This document shows, piece after piece, positions 25,524 through 35,320 of a stretch of 55,276 bases of DNA; position 1 is the first letter of the stretch, and every line of letters begins with the position of its first letter. The stretch spans positions 1 to 55,276 of the forward strand of contig JAKOUW010000260.1 of assembly GCA_029782365.1 (NCBI GenBank), in the 5' to 3' direction. The stretch comes from Chloroflexota bacterium. GTDB lineage: Bacteria > Chloroflexota > Anaerolineae > Anaerolineales > UBA4823. Below the pieces are notes generated by a model. The model ran no database searches. It was not told where the DNA came from and worked only from the letters and a program-made list of their open reading frames with translations. Position numbers and translations under genes: made by a program.

Positions 25524-26594
25524 TCAATACGCCCGCAGGTACTGCCCGGGGACGGGTGGGCGCTGTTTGAGCGCCTGGGCGGCGTGCAGCGGCCAGGAGG
25601 GGTCGCGCAGCAGGGCGCGGCCCAACAGCACGATGTCTGCCCGTCCATTGAAGACCAGCTCGTCGGCCTGCTCCGGCGCGCTGATCAGTCCGACGGCCGC
25701 CGTGGCGATGCCGGCCTGGCGGCGGATGGCCTCGGCGAAGGGCGCCTGGTAACCCGGGCCCAGCGCGCTGGGCGGGGTGAGGATGTTGCCTCCCGACGAG
25801 CAGTCGATCAGGTCCACGCCGGCCTCTTTCAGGCGCGCCGCTAGAACGACAGAATCTTCGCCCGTCCAGCCGCCCTCGGCCCAGTCGGTGCATGACAGGC
25901 GGGCGGCCAGCGGCAGGCGCTCGGGCCACACCTGGCGCACACGGCCGGCGGTCTCCAACAGGCAGCGCACGCGGTTGTCGAAACTGCCGCCGTAGTCGTC
26001 GGTCCGCTGGTTGGAGAGCGGCGAGTAGAAGCTGTGCAGCAGGTAGCCGTGGGCGGCGTGGATCTCTAGCCACTCGAAGCCGGCCGCCAGGGCGCGCTGG
26101 GCGGCGGCCGCAAAGGACGCCTGTACAGCCTGGATCTCGGCGGCGCTCAGCGCGTGGGGCATTTGCCAGCCCTCAGCAAAGGGCAGGGGGCTGGGGGCGA
26201 CCGCCTGCCAGGCGCGCGGGTCGCCGGGGGCCAGCGGGCCGCTGGCCGGGGCGTCGAAGGGGCGGTGGACGCCGGCCTTGCGCCCGGCGTGGGCGATCTG
26301 GATGCCCGGCACAGCGCCCATCTCTTTGATGAAGCGGGCGATGCGCGCCAGCGGCTCGATGTGAGCGTCGTCCCAGATGCCCAGGTCGTCGGGCGAGATG
26401 CGGCCGCGCGCCTCCACGGCGGTGGCCTCGACGGTGACCAGCCCGACGCCGCCGGCGGCGCGCGCCCCGTAGTGCACCAGGTGCCAATCATTGGCGCAGC
26501 CATCCACGGCCGAGTACTGGCACATCGGCGACATGCCGCTGCGGTTGCGCAGGGTCACCCCGCGCAGGGTAAACGTGTCAAATAAGTGCGTCAT
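25524..26594 (-). CDS. NADH:flavin oxidoreductase, old yellow enzyme family (YqjM-like)
   Basis: A 356-aa FMN-dependent TIM-barrel ene-reductase. It starts MTHLFDTFTLRGVTLRNR and has the YqjM-type residues Cys25 and Tyr27 in MSPMCQYSAVDG, substrate-binding His179 and His182 in IHAAHGYLLHSF, and NQRTDDYGGSFDNRVR. The C-terminal segment GRADIVLLGRALLRDP binds the FMN phosphate. It reduces activated C=C bonds with NAD(P)H. I chose the ATG at 26594 because GGAGG precedes it and the family starts there. It ends next to REP-like block B. Confidence 0.93.
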   Translation of the reverse strand: MTHLFDTFTLRGVTLRNRSGMSPMCQYSAVDGCANDWHLVHYGARAAGGVGLVTVEATAVEARGRISPDDLGIWDDAHIEPLARIARFIKEMGAVPGIQIAHAGRKAGVHRPFDAPASGPLAPGDPRAWQAVAPSPLPFAEGWQMPHALSAAEIQAVQASFAAAAQRALAAGFEWLEIHAAHGYLLHSFYSPLSNQRTDDYGGSFDNRVRCLLETAGRVRQVWPERLPLAARLSCTDWAEGGWTGEDSVVLAARLKEAGVDLIDCSSGGNILTPPSALGPGYQAPFAEAIRRQAGIATAAVGLISAPEQADELVFNGRADIVLLGRALLRDPSWPLHAAQALKQRPPVPGQYLRAY

Positions 26595-26783
26595 GGATCC
26601 TCCAAACCTCAATTGTACCCAAGTTTGGGGCGCAGATGCGTGTTTCGCATCATGGCTTTTGCATTCGCCCACAGAGCGTCATTTGATGCACCCGCAGGTG
26701 CGCCCCGCCCAGAAATCGGCAGCCCGCGGCCTTCAGCCGCCGTCCTCTCTCACGCGAGAAGGGTTAAGGGGATATGGCGAGAC

Positions 26784-26901
26784 GGGCTGTCCAAAAACAG
26801 GACAAACAGATTATTTTGCCAGTAGGGGCGGGTCTTAGACTCGCCCCTACCACCACCTGTGGTGCTCAGGTTATTCCACAGCGCTCTTTTTGGACTGCCC
26901 C
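26784..26901. mobile_element. MITE-like element with IS-related ends
   Basis: This 118-bp segment starts GGGCTGTCCAAAAA and ends TTTTTGGACTGCCCC, an imperfect terminal inverted repeat with one mismatch. The same sequence (GGGGCTGTCCAAAAAG) is the end of the IS at both window edges. Inside are two further palindromes: GTAGGGGCGGGTCT/AGACTCGCCCCTAC (26822-26850) and CACCAC-CT-GTGGTG (26851-26864). There is no coding capacity. I see no clear target duplication. Confidence 0.6.
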
Positions 26902-26914
26902 AGGGCTTGCGCGG

Positions 26915-26942
26915 TTAACGCAGGGCCATCCTGTGATATAAT
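26915..26942 (+). promoter_or_regulatory. candidate promoter for the secreted metallopeptidase-like gene
   Basis: TTAACG (26915-26920) and TATAAT (26937-26942) are 16 bases apart and lie about 157 bp upstream of the ATG at 27099. The -35 match is only partial. Confidence 0.35.
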
Positions 26943-27098
26943 TCACTTAAGAATCCTGAGATTCTCTTTCGACCTTTAGCGGTTTCCCCTTTTTTTGGAC
27001 AATTTAGCCGGCGGTTTGGCTCTTTTTCACTTGCACAGGTTTCAGCGGCCGGCGCCCTGGGTGCACCTGGCATTGGCTGTTGATGGAGGAAGGTTATC

Positions 27099-30000
27099 AT
27101 GGCCGTTCGCAGTCTCTCCCATACGCTCACACGCCTGGCGCTGTGCCTGGCGGTCATTCTGGGTGCGCTGGGCGCGCCGAATGCCGCGCCTGCCGCCGCC
27201 CAACCCTGGCAGGGGCGCGCCCACGCGCCGCGCGCCGTGTCCGCCGCGCTGGCCTCTCCACAGGCTCCACAGGCGCCCGCCGCGCCGCTCGGGCCGTTCC
27301 CGCTGTTCCTGCCGGTGGTCAAAACGCCGCCCAACATCACCCGCACGGTCATCCCGGTGACCGGCGGCACGGCCAACCTGGCGGGCGGCAAGGTGCAGCT
27401 CATCTTCCCGGCCAACGCCGCCAGCGGGGCGATCACCGTGCTCTCGCAGGCTCTGCCCTTCAACCCGCCCACCGGCCTGTACGCTGGCAGCCCGGCCATG
27501 GATCTGCAGGCGCAGGATGCGCTGGGCAGTCCCATCACGCAGTTCAGCAAAGAAGTGACGGTGCGGTTTTATTACGACCCTTCGCCGTACTGGATCAAAC
27601 CGGAATACAGCGTGGTCACCAATTCCAACGGGAGCTGGGGCGCAGCCGGCACGTGGTACACCCAGGGGCAGAACGCAGTTGAAGCGCACGTGTTCCACTT
27701 TTCGCAGTACGCCATGGTCAGCGTCGACCAGGCTGGTTACAACCGCATGACCGGCGACGGCAGCGGCGGCGTCTTTTACGCCGATGATTTCAACGCCGTT
27801 TACCGCATCAGCCCCGGCTCGACCACGCCCGTGCTGTACGCCGACCTGTCGGCGACCCTGGGTTACGGCGGCACCTGCGGGGGCACCTGCGGCGGCCTGG
27901 CGCGTGACCCGGCCAGCGGCGACCTGTTCATCGGCACCAGCGCGGCTGTTTACCGCCTGACCCCCGGCAAAACGCTCACCCAGCTTTTCTTGAATGTCAA
28001 CTGGAACCTGGGCAATTACATTTACAGCGTGCATTACAGCCCGGCGTACCAGGCCATTTTCACCTCGGGCGTGTACGGCGCCAACCAGTACGACGCCGCC
28101 AGCGGGGCCTGGGTGCGCAGTCTCTCGATGGGCGGCAGCGGCATCGCCGTTGATTCGAAAAAGCGCATTTTCGGCATGGAAAAAGGCATGATCCGCATCT
28201 CCCACGCCACGCCGTTCAACCCGCCCGGGATCAGCTCGCTGACCATCTGGCCGGATATCGCCAATGCGCCCGACACACGCATCGATATCCTGGGCTTCCT
28301 GGGGGCGCGGCACATCGCCGTGGATGACAGCGACAACGTGTACATCCCCAACCCGCTCGCCAACACCATCTCCGTGGTGAGCGGCGATGACCCGGTGGTG
28401 ACCGGCGCCATCTACAACCTCCCCGCGCCGGCCAACGTGGTCGTCTCGGGCAGCACGCTGGTGGTGTCCACGCAGGGCGGGCTGATCTCTGTGCCGCTCA
28501 GCCGGCGGGATATCTCGCCCTTCTCACCCAAGGTCATGAACCAATCGCTCAGCGGGCAGGGCAGCGCCGTTGTGATTTACGGCGGCGACCCGGTGCCGGC
28601 GAACAATGTGCTGCGCGTGAACGGCAAGGTAGTGCGCGACCTGTGGAACTCATCCATCCCCCTGCGCTACACCTCTTACAACCTGGAATGGTACATCTAT
28701 GATCTGTGGACCACCTCGGCGCTGGAGCCCTACAACACTCCCGTTCGCCAGGCCGCCGTTTCGATCGGCTCCCAAACGTTCAATGCGACGGTGGCCCTGC
28801 CGGAGCGCGGCAACTGGGATTATGTCGATATCTACGCCCAGGCCACCATCGCTCGCGGCATGTGGGGGGTGTTCATGCAGTCCGCGGGCGTCACTTCGCA
28901 GGAGAGACTGTTCGATGAGTGGCGCAGCGGAGACGGCAAGGGCGGCAACCAGTTGTACTACCAGTTCAATAAGATCGGCGTTTACCACTTCGTGGTGGAT
29001 TCGCCGGCCTCCAACACCGCCAACGGCATCACCATCACCGTCACACCCGACGGCGAAATGCCCGACCCGGGCTGGTGCCAGAGCTCGGTGGGCGGCGGGT
29101 CGATCAACCCGGCGCAGGGCGCGCGCTGGCGCTACCGCGGCGCCTCGCTGGAAATCCCGCCGGGCGCGCTGCCCGGCGCGGCGCCGTACCAGATTGCGAT
29201 CAGCCGCTGTAACCAGCCTTACCCTGGCAAAGACGCCGTCACCCAATACGGCGCCAAGTATGAGTACACCCTGACGCCCGAGCCGACCAGCCTGGGCGGG
29301 GCGATTACCCTGCGCCTGCCCTATGACACCGCGCTGGCCAAGCCGCCGGTGGGGGCCTTTTTCGACCCGGCCATCGACGACGCCACACCCCTGCCCTACA
29401 CGTTGGCCAATGGGCTGGTGAACATCACCCTGCCGGCCGGCAGTTACGCCAACGGCATCCCCGGCTCGGCTGACCCGCCCGCTTCGGCTGAGCCCACCGG
29501 CTCGCCTGCGCTGCCGGCCGGCGTGCTGGGGCGGTTGGGTACCATTTTGAAAGGTGTGTGGTGGGCGGTTGGCCTGCCCAACTCACTCACCGCCACAACG
29601 AATTTCATCATTTATTACAACACCAACGACGCCACGCCGGCTTACGCCGCCAGCCTGCTGGCCGACCTGGAGTACGCCCGCACCAAGCTGGCGGCCGAGA
29701 GCTTTTCCATGCCGCTGCTGCCGGTGCTGGTCAAGATCGCCCCGTGGATCGCCGCCAAGTCGCGGCCGGGGGCGACGGTCGGCACAGACGGCAAGTACCA
29801 CCTGTTCTTCAACAACGCCCTGGCCTCCGATTACCTGGAAGACACCACCGCCCACGAGGTGATGCACCTCTCACAGCACGAATCGATCGGAGCGCTGATG
29901 TTCCCGCTGACCTCCAACTGGTGGCTGGAGGGCACCGCCACCTGGGCGCAGTATTTCATCCATCCCGGCAACACTTCTTACCTGAACGATATCAGCGGAT

Positions 30001-30884
30001 CGCTGGATTTTCCCAACACCCCCTTCGACAACTGGGGCGGGCTGTCGGTCGAACAGCAGTACGCCACCATGGCGCTGGATGTGTACCTGGTCAAAAACAA
30101 CGGCGCTTCCATCATCGAAAGCACGAACCTGTATCTGAAGTCCGGCTACACCTTCCGCGGCGCGCTGAGCGCGGCCATCGGCGAAAACTGGAATGCCTTC
30201 TACAAGCGCTGGGCCAAAGATTACTGGACGCAGGCTTATGACCCGGTCACCTCCTGGTCGTTCGACCCGGTGGCGCTGACGGTGGTCAGGCCGAATGCGC
30301 CCAAGAACAACATGTTTGCCAACCCCACCCGCCTCAGCCTGACTTCGGGCATGGTGAAGGCGTTTTACGACCCCGCCCTGCCCGGCCTGCCGCCGGCCTT
30401 CACCAGCGGGGTGGACAGCGTGGTGCGCGTGCCCAATTCGTGCGCCAACACCCAGGTCATCGTGTACGACAAGGGCAAGGTGGTGAATAAAGAGTTCATC
30501 GGGCCGGTGCCCGCCGATGAGGTGCAGGCTTTTCGCACCGTCTCGAGCTACTCCTCCTCCAGCCCGCTGTATTTCATCTACATCAACAGCGGCGACAACC
30601 AGTGCAGTTTGCAGGTGGTGTGGGAGGCGCCGAACATCACCAACCTGTCCACCAACACCATCGCCAAGAACACCCCCGTGCAAATCGTGATCACCGGCGC
30701 CGGATTTGGCCCCAACGCCGGCACGGTGTTTGCCGGCGGGCAGACCTACCCGGCCAATTCGTGGACGGAGACAAGCGTCAATTTCGACCTGCCGGCGCAG
30801 AGCACACCCGGCACCATCACCATCCGTGTGCAGACGCCCAGCGGCGCGCTGAGCAACTCGCTGACGCTGACCATCACAAATTAG
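27099..30884 (+). CDS. large secreted metallopeptidase-like protein with beta-propeller and IPT/TIG domain
   Basis: A 1261-aa protein. Residues 1-35 form a signal peptide, and PLFLPVV follows near residue 70. Around residues 80-210 is a ZU5-like beta region. The part with SDNVYIPNPLANTISVVSGD reads as an NHL-type beta-propeller. A second ZU5-like region follows. HEVMH (residues 919-923) with NWWLEG (Glu944, 21 residues after the last His) is a gluzincin-type zinc site. The end (about 1180-1261, ITGAGFGPNAGTVFAGG) is an IPT/TIG domain. GGAGGAAGG precedes the ATG. It is probably an extracellular peptidase; substrate unknown. The family is not one I can name. Confidence 0.8.
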   Translation: MAVRSLSHTLTRLALCLAVILGALGAPNAAPAAAQPWQGRAHAPRAVSAALASPQAPQAPAAPLGPFPLFLPVVKTPPNITRTVIPVTGGTANLAGGKVQLIFPANAASGAITVLSQALPFNPPTGLYAGSPAMDLQAQDALGSPITQFSKEVTVRFYYDPSPYWIKPEYSVVTNSNGSWGAAGTWYTQGQNAVEAHVFHFSQYAMVSVDQAGYNRMTGDGSGGVFYADDFNAVYRISPGSTTPVLYADLSATLGYGGTCGGTCGGLARDPASGDLFIGTSAAVYRLTPGKTLTQLFLNVNWNLGNYIYSVHYSPAYQAIFTSGVYGANQYDAASGAWVRSLSMGGSGIAVDSKKRIFGMEKGMIRISHATPFNPPGISSLTIWPDIANAPDTRIDILGFLGARHIAVDDSDNVYIPNPLANTISVVSGDDPVVTGAIYNLPAPANVVVSGSTLVVSTQGGLISVPLSRRDISPFSPKVMNQSLSGQGSAVVIYGGDPVPANNVLRVNGKVVRDLWNSSIPLRYTSYNLEWYIYDLWTTSALEPYNTPVRQAAVSIGSQTFNATVALPERGNWDYVDIYAQATIARGMWGVFMQSAGVTSQERLFDEWRSGDGKGGNQLYYQFNKIGVYHFVVDSPASNTANGITITVTPDGEMPDPGWCQSSVGGGSINPAQGARWRYRGASLEIPPGALPGAAPYQIAISRCNQPYPGKDAVTQYGAKYEYTLTPEPTSLGGAITLRLPYDTALAKPPVGAFFDPAIDDATPLPYTLANGLVNITLPAGSYANGIPGSADPPASAEPTGSPALPAGVLGRLGTILKGVWWAVGLPNSLTATTNFIIYYNTNDATPAYAASLLADLEYARTKLAAESFSMPLLPVLVKIAPWIAAKSRPGATVGTDGKYHLFFNNALASDYLEDTTAHEVMHLSQHESIGALMFPLTSNWWLEGTATWAQYFIHPGNTSYLNDISGSLDFPNTPFDNWGGLSVEQQYATMALDVYLVKNNGASIIESTNLYLKSGYTFRGALSAAIGENWNAFYKRWAKDYWTQAYDPVTSWSFDPVALTVVRPNAPKNNMFANPTRLSLTSGMVKAFYDPALPGLPPAFTSGVDSVVRVPNSCANTQVIVYDKGKVVNKEFIGPVPADEVQAFRTVSSYSSSSPLYFIYINSGDNQCSLQVVWEAPNITNLSTNTIAKNTPVQIVITGAGFGPNAGTVFAGGQTYPANSWTETSVNFDLPAQSTPGTITIRVQTPSGALSNSLTLTITN

Positions 30885-30994
30885 GTTTTCCGCGAAGAGA
30901 AAATTTGGCATTTGCTCGCAATAATCCTGCGCTTAGCGCTGTCCGTGTTCCAAGTGACCGTTGATTTCGCTGAAAAGTTCGCAGATAATCACGC

Positions 30995-31267
30995 GTGCAG
31001 TACAACTATAAGCGCCTGGTCTTCGTGACGCACTATGATTCAGACCGCGAGAAGTACCACGGCCTGACGCTGGCGGAAGCCGAGTTTTGTCAGCGCTGGG
31101 GTATGCGCTACGAGGAGATCGTGGGCAGCGGCGAGTTCATCGGCGATCTGGCCCGGGCGGCGGGCGATCTCAACCGCGCTGGCGCCGATTTCCTGGTAAT
31201 CCCGCCGGGGGAAACACTGCGCCAGGGGCAGTTTCTGCGTGCTTTACAGCGCTTCTCTGGTGCGTAG
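30995..31267 (+). CDS. small conserved-looking hypothetical protein
   Basis: A 90-aa frame starting with GTG at 30995, containing KRLVFVTHYDSDREKYHG and GADFLVIPPGETLRQGQ. The amino-acid pattern (alternating beta and alpha, few rare residues) and third-position GC look like real coding sequence, but no domain is recognised and the SD is weak. It lies between the peptidase-like gene and the convergent transporter operon. Confidence 0.45.
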   Translation: MQYNYKRLVFVTHYDSDREKYHGLTLAEAEFCQRWGMRYEEIVGSGEFIGDLARAAGDLNRAGADFLVIPPGETLRQGQFLRALQRFSGA

Positions 31268-31291
31268 AACTCCAATGGTGAATGCACGGCG

Positions 31292-33379
31292 TCAGCCGCC
31301 GGCTCTTTGGACTCGCTCGGGATAGAAACAAGCGGTCAGGTGCTCGGCTGCGAAGAGAGTCAGCCCGGGCGTTTCCTGAGAACAGCGCGCTTCGGCATAG
31401 CGGCAGCGCGGGTGGAACGGGCAGCCCGGCGGAGGATTCTTGGGGCTGGGTATTTCGCCTTTCACCAACACCCGCTGTTGCTGCGACATACGCTTGTGTG
31501 GATCTGGCTCCGAGATCGAGGCCATGAGGGCTTCGGTGTAGGGATGAGCCGTTTCCCGGTAGATGGAGTCGGTGAAACCGTATTCCACCAGTTTGCCCAG
31601 GTACATCACGCCCACTTTATTGGAAATGAAGTTGATGACATTCAAGTTGTGGGTGATGATCAGGTAGGTCAGACCCAACTGGTCGCGTAAATCTTTCAAC
31701 AGGTTTAAAATGCTGGCCGCCACCGACACATCCAATCCGGAGGTCGGCTCATCTGCCACCAGGAAATCCGGGTTCAGGGCCAGGGCGCGGGCAATGCCGA
31801 CCCGGCGCGCCTGTCCGCCGGAGAGCTCATGCGGATATTTATCTGCCTGTTCGGTCGAAAGACCCACCATATCGAGCAGGCGGGCGACTTCGTTCTTCGG
31901 CTGGGAGGCCACACCCTGGATGCGAAAGGGTTCCACCAGCAGTTCGGAAACCTTCATGCGCGGCGAGAGGCTGGAATAAGGATCCTGGTAAATCATTTGC
32001 ATGCGGGCGCGCAGCGGGCGAACCAGGTTTTCGGGGGAATGGGTGATGGTCTGACCACCAAATACGATTTCTCCGCCAGTAGACTTGACCAGGCGCAGAA
32101 CCGTCTTACCCAGGGTGGTTTTGCCGGAGCCTGATTCACCTACAAGGCCGATGGTTTCGCCGTACTTGATGTCTAAACTTACCCCATCCACTGCGCGCAC
32201 GTAGCCCCGTTTTCCCTGGCGGAAGGGGCCGAGCAAGGTATCGAGCAAGCCAACCCTCTCGCCAAAATACGTGCGCAGCCCCTGGATGGAAACCAGCACA
32301 TCCTTTTCGGGCTGCCCTGCGCGCCGCTCAAAGCGCCGAGTTGGTTTTTGGGCGATGGAAACCGCTGGCGCCAGATCGACTGCCGCGGCTGTGCCAGCCT
32401 CTCGATAGAAATGGCAAAGGACAGCGTGACCTTCTGTGACGAACTGCATCTCCGGCTCACTGGAAAAGCAGACTGACCTGGCAAGCCCACAGCGGTCGGC
32501 GAATTTACAACCGGGCGGCAGGTCTTTCAAGCTGGGGACTTTCCCCGGAATGGCCAGCAGACGTTCCCGGTGCTGGCGGTGCGAAGGATAGGCGCCCAAC
32601 AAAGCCTTGGTGTACGGGTGCGTGGGCCGGTCGAAAATGGTTAAGATGTCGCCGCTTTCGACGATGCGGCCGGCATACATCACCACCACCTGGTCGCACA
32701 ACTGGGCGATCACGCCCAGGTCGTGCGAAATGTACAGGATCGCGGTGCCCAGTTCATCCCGCAGGTCGCGGATAAGCTCCATGATCTGCGCTTCGAGGGT
32801 GACGTCCAGGGCAGAGGTCGGCTCATCGGCGATCAGCAGGGCGGGGTTCGCCATGAGGGCCATGGCGATGAAGATGCGCTGGCGCATGCCGCCGGAGAAC
32901 TGGTGTGGAAAATGCTGGATGCGCTCGGCAGCATCTGGAATGCCCACTCGCTCCAGCATGCTGATCGCCTTCTGGCGCAGCTCGCCGTCCGATCGGCTGT
33001 GACCGTTGTGATTTTGGGGATGCGAGCGCAGGATATCCAACATCTGGGTTTCGATGTTGAACACCGGATTTAAGCTGCTCATCGGGTCCTGAAAAATCAT
33101 GGAGAGTTGGGTGCCGCGCAAGGTGCGCATCTGGTCGGCGGGCAGCTTGAGCAAATCCCGACCTTTGAAGAGCACCTCACCGCTGCTGATGAAACCGTTG
33201 GGCGGGAGGATTTTCATCATTGCCGCCGCCACCGTTGATTTTCCGCAGCCCGATTCACCCACGATGCCCACAATCTCGCCGGGTTGGATGGTCAGGTTGA
33301 TATCGCGCAGGGCGGTCAGCGTGCCAGCATTCGTGCGGTACTGGACCGCCAGGTTTTTTAATTCGAGAACAGCTGTCAT
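31292..33379 (-). CDS. fused peptide ABC transporter ATPase (DppD-DppF type)
   Basis: A 695-aa protein with two complete ABC modules in one chain. The first has Walker A GESGCGKST (41-49), signature FSGGMRQR (161-168) and Walker B LLIADEP. The second has Walker A GESGSGKTT (414-422), signature LSGGQARR and FLVADEP. After each module comes the oligopeptide-type cysteine segment (PPGCKFADRC at 289-297 and PPGCPFHPRC near the end). In most systems these ATPases are two proteins. It drives import through the permeases encoded directly upstream; the ATG follows the permease stop with no gap. Confidence 0.93.
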   Translation of the reverse strand: MTAVLELKNLAVQYRTNAGTLTALRDINLTIQPGEIVGIVGESGCGKSTVAAAMMKILPPNGFISSGEVLFKGRDLLKLPADQMRTLRGTQLSMIFQDPMSSLNPVFNIETQMLDILRSHPQNHNGHSRSDGELRQKAISMLERVGIPDAAERIQHFPHQFSGGMRQRIFIAMALMANPALLIADEPTSALDVTLEAQIMELIRDLRDELGTAILYISHDLGVIAQLCDQVVVMYAGRIVESGDILTIFDRPTHPYTKALLGAYPSHRQHRERLLAIPGKVPSLKDLPPGCKFADRCGLARSVCFSSEPEMQFVTEGHAVLCHFYREAGTAAAVDLAPAVSIAQKPTRRFERRAGQPEKDVLVSIQGLRTYFGERVGLLDTLLGPFRQGKRGYVRAVDGVSLDIKYGETIGLVGESGSGKTTLGKTVLRLVKSTGGEIVFGGQTITHSPENLVRPLRARMQMIYQDPYSSLSPRMKVSELLVEPFRIQGVASQPKNEVARLLDMVGLSTEQADKYPHELSGGQARRVGIARALALNPDFLVADEPTSGLDVSVAASILNLLKDLRDQLGLTYLIITHNLNVINFISNKVGVMYLGKLVEYGFTDSIYRETAHPYTEALMASISEPDPHKRMSQQQRVLVKGEIPSPKNPPPGCPFHPRCRYAEARCSQETPGLTLFAAEHLTACFYPERVQRAGG

Positions 33380-34270
33380 TTAAAGGCCCCTCGTCCCGGA
33401 AAGCCGCGGATCGAGCACATCGCGCAAAGTCTCGCCGAACAGGGTGAAGCCCAAGGTAGTGATCATCAATGCCAGGCCGGCCCACAAGATGGGGTAAGGC
33501 GAGCGGTTGATGTATTTAAAGCCATCCGAGAGGATCACCCCCCAGGAGGGGTTGGGCGGCTGGACGCCCAGGCCGATGAAAGATAGCCCGGCCTCGAAGG
33601 TGATCACCACCGGCGTGTCCATGGCCACCAGGATCGCCAGCGGCCCGACGATGTTCGGTAAGATGTGCTTGAAGATAATGCGGGCGGTGCTCGCCCCCAG
33701 GTTGAGCTCGGCTTCAATGTAATCGTTCTTCTTGACCGACAGCACCTGGGCGCGCGTCACCCGGGCGTAGCCGGGAATGAAAGCCAGGCCGATGACGAAA
33801 ATGACATTCCAAAAAGAAGGCCCCAGCAGCGCCAGGATAGCTAACGCCAGGATCAAACCGGGGAAGGCCTGGATGGAATCCAGGATGACCAGGATGACGT
33901 TGTCCAACCGCCCGCCAATATACCCGGCAACCAGCCCCAGGCTCAGCCCACCGAGCAAGGCGATGGAGATAGCCGGTATGGCGGCCAGGATGGCGATGCG
34001 CGAACCATACACCATGCGCGAGAACAGGTCGCGGCCCAGGTAGTCGGTGCCAAAAATGTGCTGTTGGGAGGGTGGTTTGAGCAGTTGTTTGATATCCTGC
34101 TTCAGCGGGTCGTACGGTGAAATTACCGAAGCGAAAATGGTGGTCAGCAAAAAGACAAACACAATCGCAAAGCCGAGCGCTCCCAGGGGTTGCAGGACGA
34201 CCGGCCCTATAACTGGGATGCGGCGGATGCGTTGGGTGAGCGGGTGGGTGGGTTGGGAGATAAATTGCAT
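33380..34270 (-). CDS. peptide ABC transporter permease (DppC-like)
   Basis: A 296-aa inner-membrane permease with an N-terminal OppC-type helix (LGFAIVFVFLLTTIFASVI), HIFGTDYLGRDLFSR, and the EAA loop with ARVTRAQVLSVKKNDYIEA, which contacts the ATPase. The ATG at 34270 lies four bases after the dppB-like stop. A TTG further upstream would overlap that gene. Likely ligands are di- or oligopeptides. Confidence 0.9.
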   Translation of the reverse strand: MQFISQPTHPLTQRIRRIPVIGPVVLQPLGALGFAIVFVFLLTTIFASVISPYDPLKQDIKQLLKPPSQQHIFGTDYLGRDLFSRMVYGSRIAILAAIPAISIALLGGLSLGLVAGYIGGRLDNVILVILDSIQAFPGLILALAILALLGPSFWNVIFVIGLAFIPGYARVTRAQVLSVKKNDYIEAELNLGASTARIIFKHILPNIVGPLAILVAMDTPVVITFEAGLSFIGLGVQPPNPSWGVILSDGFKYINRSPYPILWAGLALMITTLGFTLFGETLRDVLDPRLSGTRGL

Positions 34271-34274
34271 GAGG

Positions 34275-35228
34275 TCACTCGCGACTTTCACCGAGCTGGA
34301 TGCGGGGGTCAAGCCAACTGTTGACCAAATCGGCGACCAGGTTGGCGGCGACGAAAAAGATGGCGATCACCAATACACCGGCCCGCACCATCGGGTAATT
34401 GCGGGCGTTGATGGCGTTGTACACAAAGGTGCCCATCCCCGGGCGCGAGAAGATGATTTCGGCAAACATAGCTCCGCCCATCAGGCTCCCCAGACCCACC
34501 CCCAGCACGGCCACGGTGGGGATCAGGGCATTTTTCAAGGCGTACTTATAAAAAATCAGGCGGTCGCGCAGGCCAAAGGCCTGGGCGGCGCGGATGTAGT
34601 TGGTGTTGAGCACTTCCAGCAAACTGGTGCGCACCAGGCGCGCCAGGTAGCCAACCCAGGTGATGGCCAGGGCGATGGCTGGCAGGATCAAGTGTTTCGC
34701 ATAGCCAACCCAATCGCCCGGGTCGCCCAGGCCCATGGCAGGCAGGACTTTCAGGTTGACGGCAAAAACCAACAGCAAGAATAAGCCAGCCACGTAGGAA
34801 GGCAGGGTAATGAAGGAGATCGATATGACCGCCAGGATGCGGTCCACCCATGAATTGGGGTGGGTGGCCGAAAACACGCCCAGCGGGATGCCCAGCAGCA
34901 CCGCCAGGCCGAGCGAAGCGAAAGCCAGGGCTGCTGTGTGTCCGAGCACATCCTTGATGTAGCTGGAAATGGGCCGGCCGGTCCAGAAGTCATTGCCAAA
35001 TTCGCCGTGCAGCGTGTTCCAGATGAAATGCGCCACCTGGATATGCACGGGTTGGTCGAGCTCCATCTGCGAGCGGATTTTTAAAACCTGGTCTTCCGTA
35101 GCCCGTGGGCCAAGCAGGGTGCGGGCGGCGTCACCGGGGACGAATTGGACCAGGATGGAGAGAAAGACCATCACGATCAGCAGGACGATGGCGGTCATCC
35201 CCAGGCGTTTCAATAAGTAAATCAACAT
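34275..35228 (-). CDS. peptide ABC transporter permease (DppB-like)
   Basis: A 317-aa permease. It starts MLIYLLKRLGMTAIVLLIVM and has the family segments FVPGDAARTLLG and, in the EAA loop, RTSLLEVLNTNYIRAAQAFGL. It ends with the Trp-Leu-Asp-Pro-Arg segment common in DppB. GAAGG lies before the ATG at 35228; longer frames start in the intergenic hairpin region. It forms the channel with the DppC-like protein. Confidence 0.92.
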   Translation of the reverse strand: MLIYLLKRLGMTAIVLLIVMVFLSILVQFVPGDAARTLLGPRATEDQVLKIRSQMELDQPVHIQVAHFIWNTLHGEFGNDFWTGRPISSYIKDVLGHTAALAFASLGLAVLLGIPLGVFSATHPNSWVDRILAVISISFITLPSYVAGLFLLLVFAVNLKVLPAMGLGDPGDWVGYAKHLILPAIALAITWVGYLARLVRTSLLEVLNTNYIRAAQAFGLRDRLIFYKYALKNALIPTVAVLGVGLGSLMGGAMFAEIIFSRPGMGTFVYNAINARNYPMVRAGVLVIAIFFVAANLVADLVNSWLDPRIQLGESRE

Positions 35229-35253
35229 TGGATGGTTGCCTTCGCATGATCTT

Positions 35254-35297
35254 GAGACGACCTGGCTGGTAAGCTGCCTCCCCAACCAGGCCGTCTC
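35254..35297 (-). promoter_or_regulatory. intercistronic hairpin after the binding-protein gene
   Basis: Arms GAGACGACCTGGCTGG and CCAACCAGGCCGTCTC form a long stem between the binding-protein stop and the dppB-like start. Such hairpins commonly stabilise the upstream mRNA or reduce readthrough, giving more binding protein than permease. No T-run follows on the minus strand, so it is not a full terminator. Confidence 0.7.
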
Positions 35298-35320
35298 CTG
35301 ATGTATTCAGCCGGCTAGCG

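Noticed and set aside
27042..28313. A 423-codon minus-strand frame opposite the metallopeptidase-like gene
   Set aside because: Antisense shadow in GC-rich DNA; the plus-strand gene has a signal peptide, SD and domain content.
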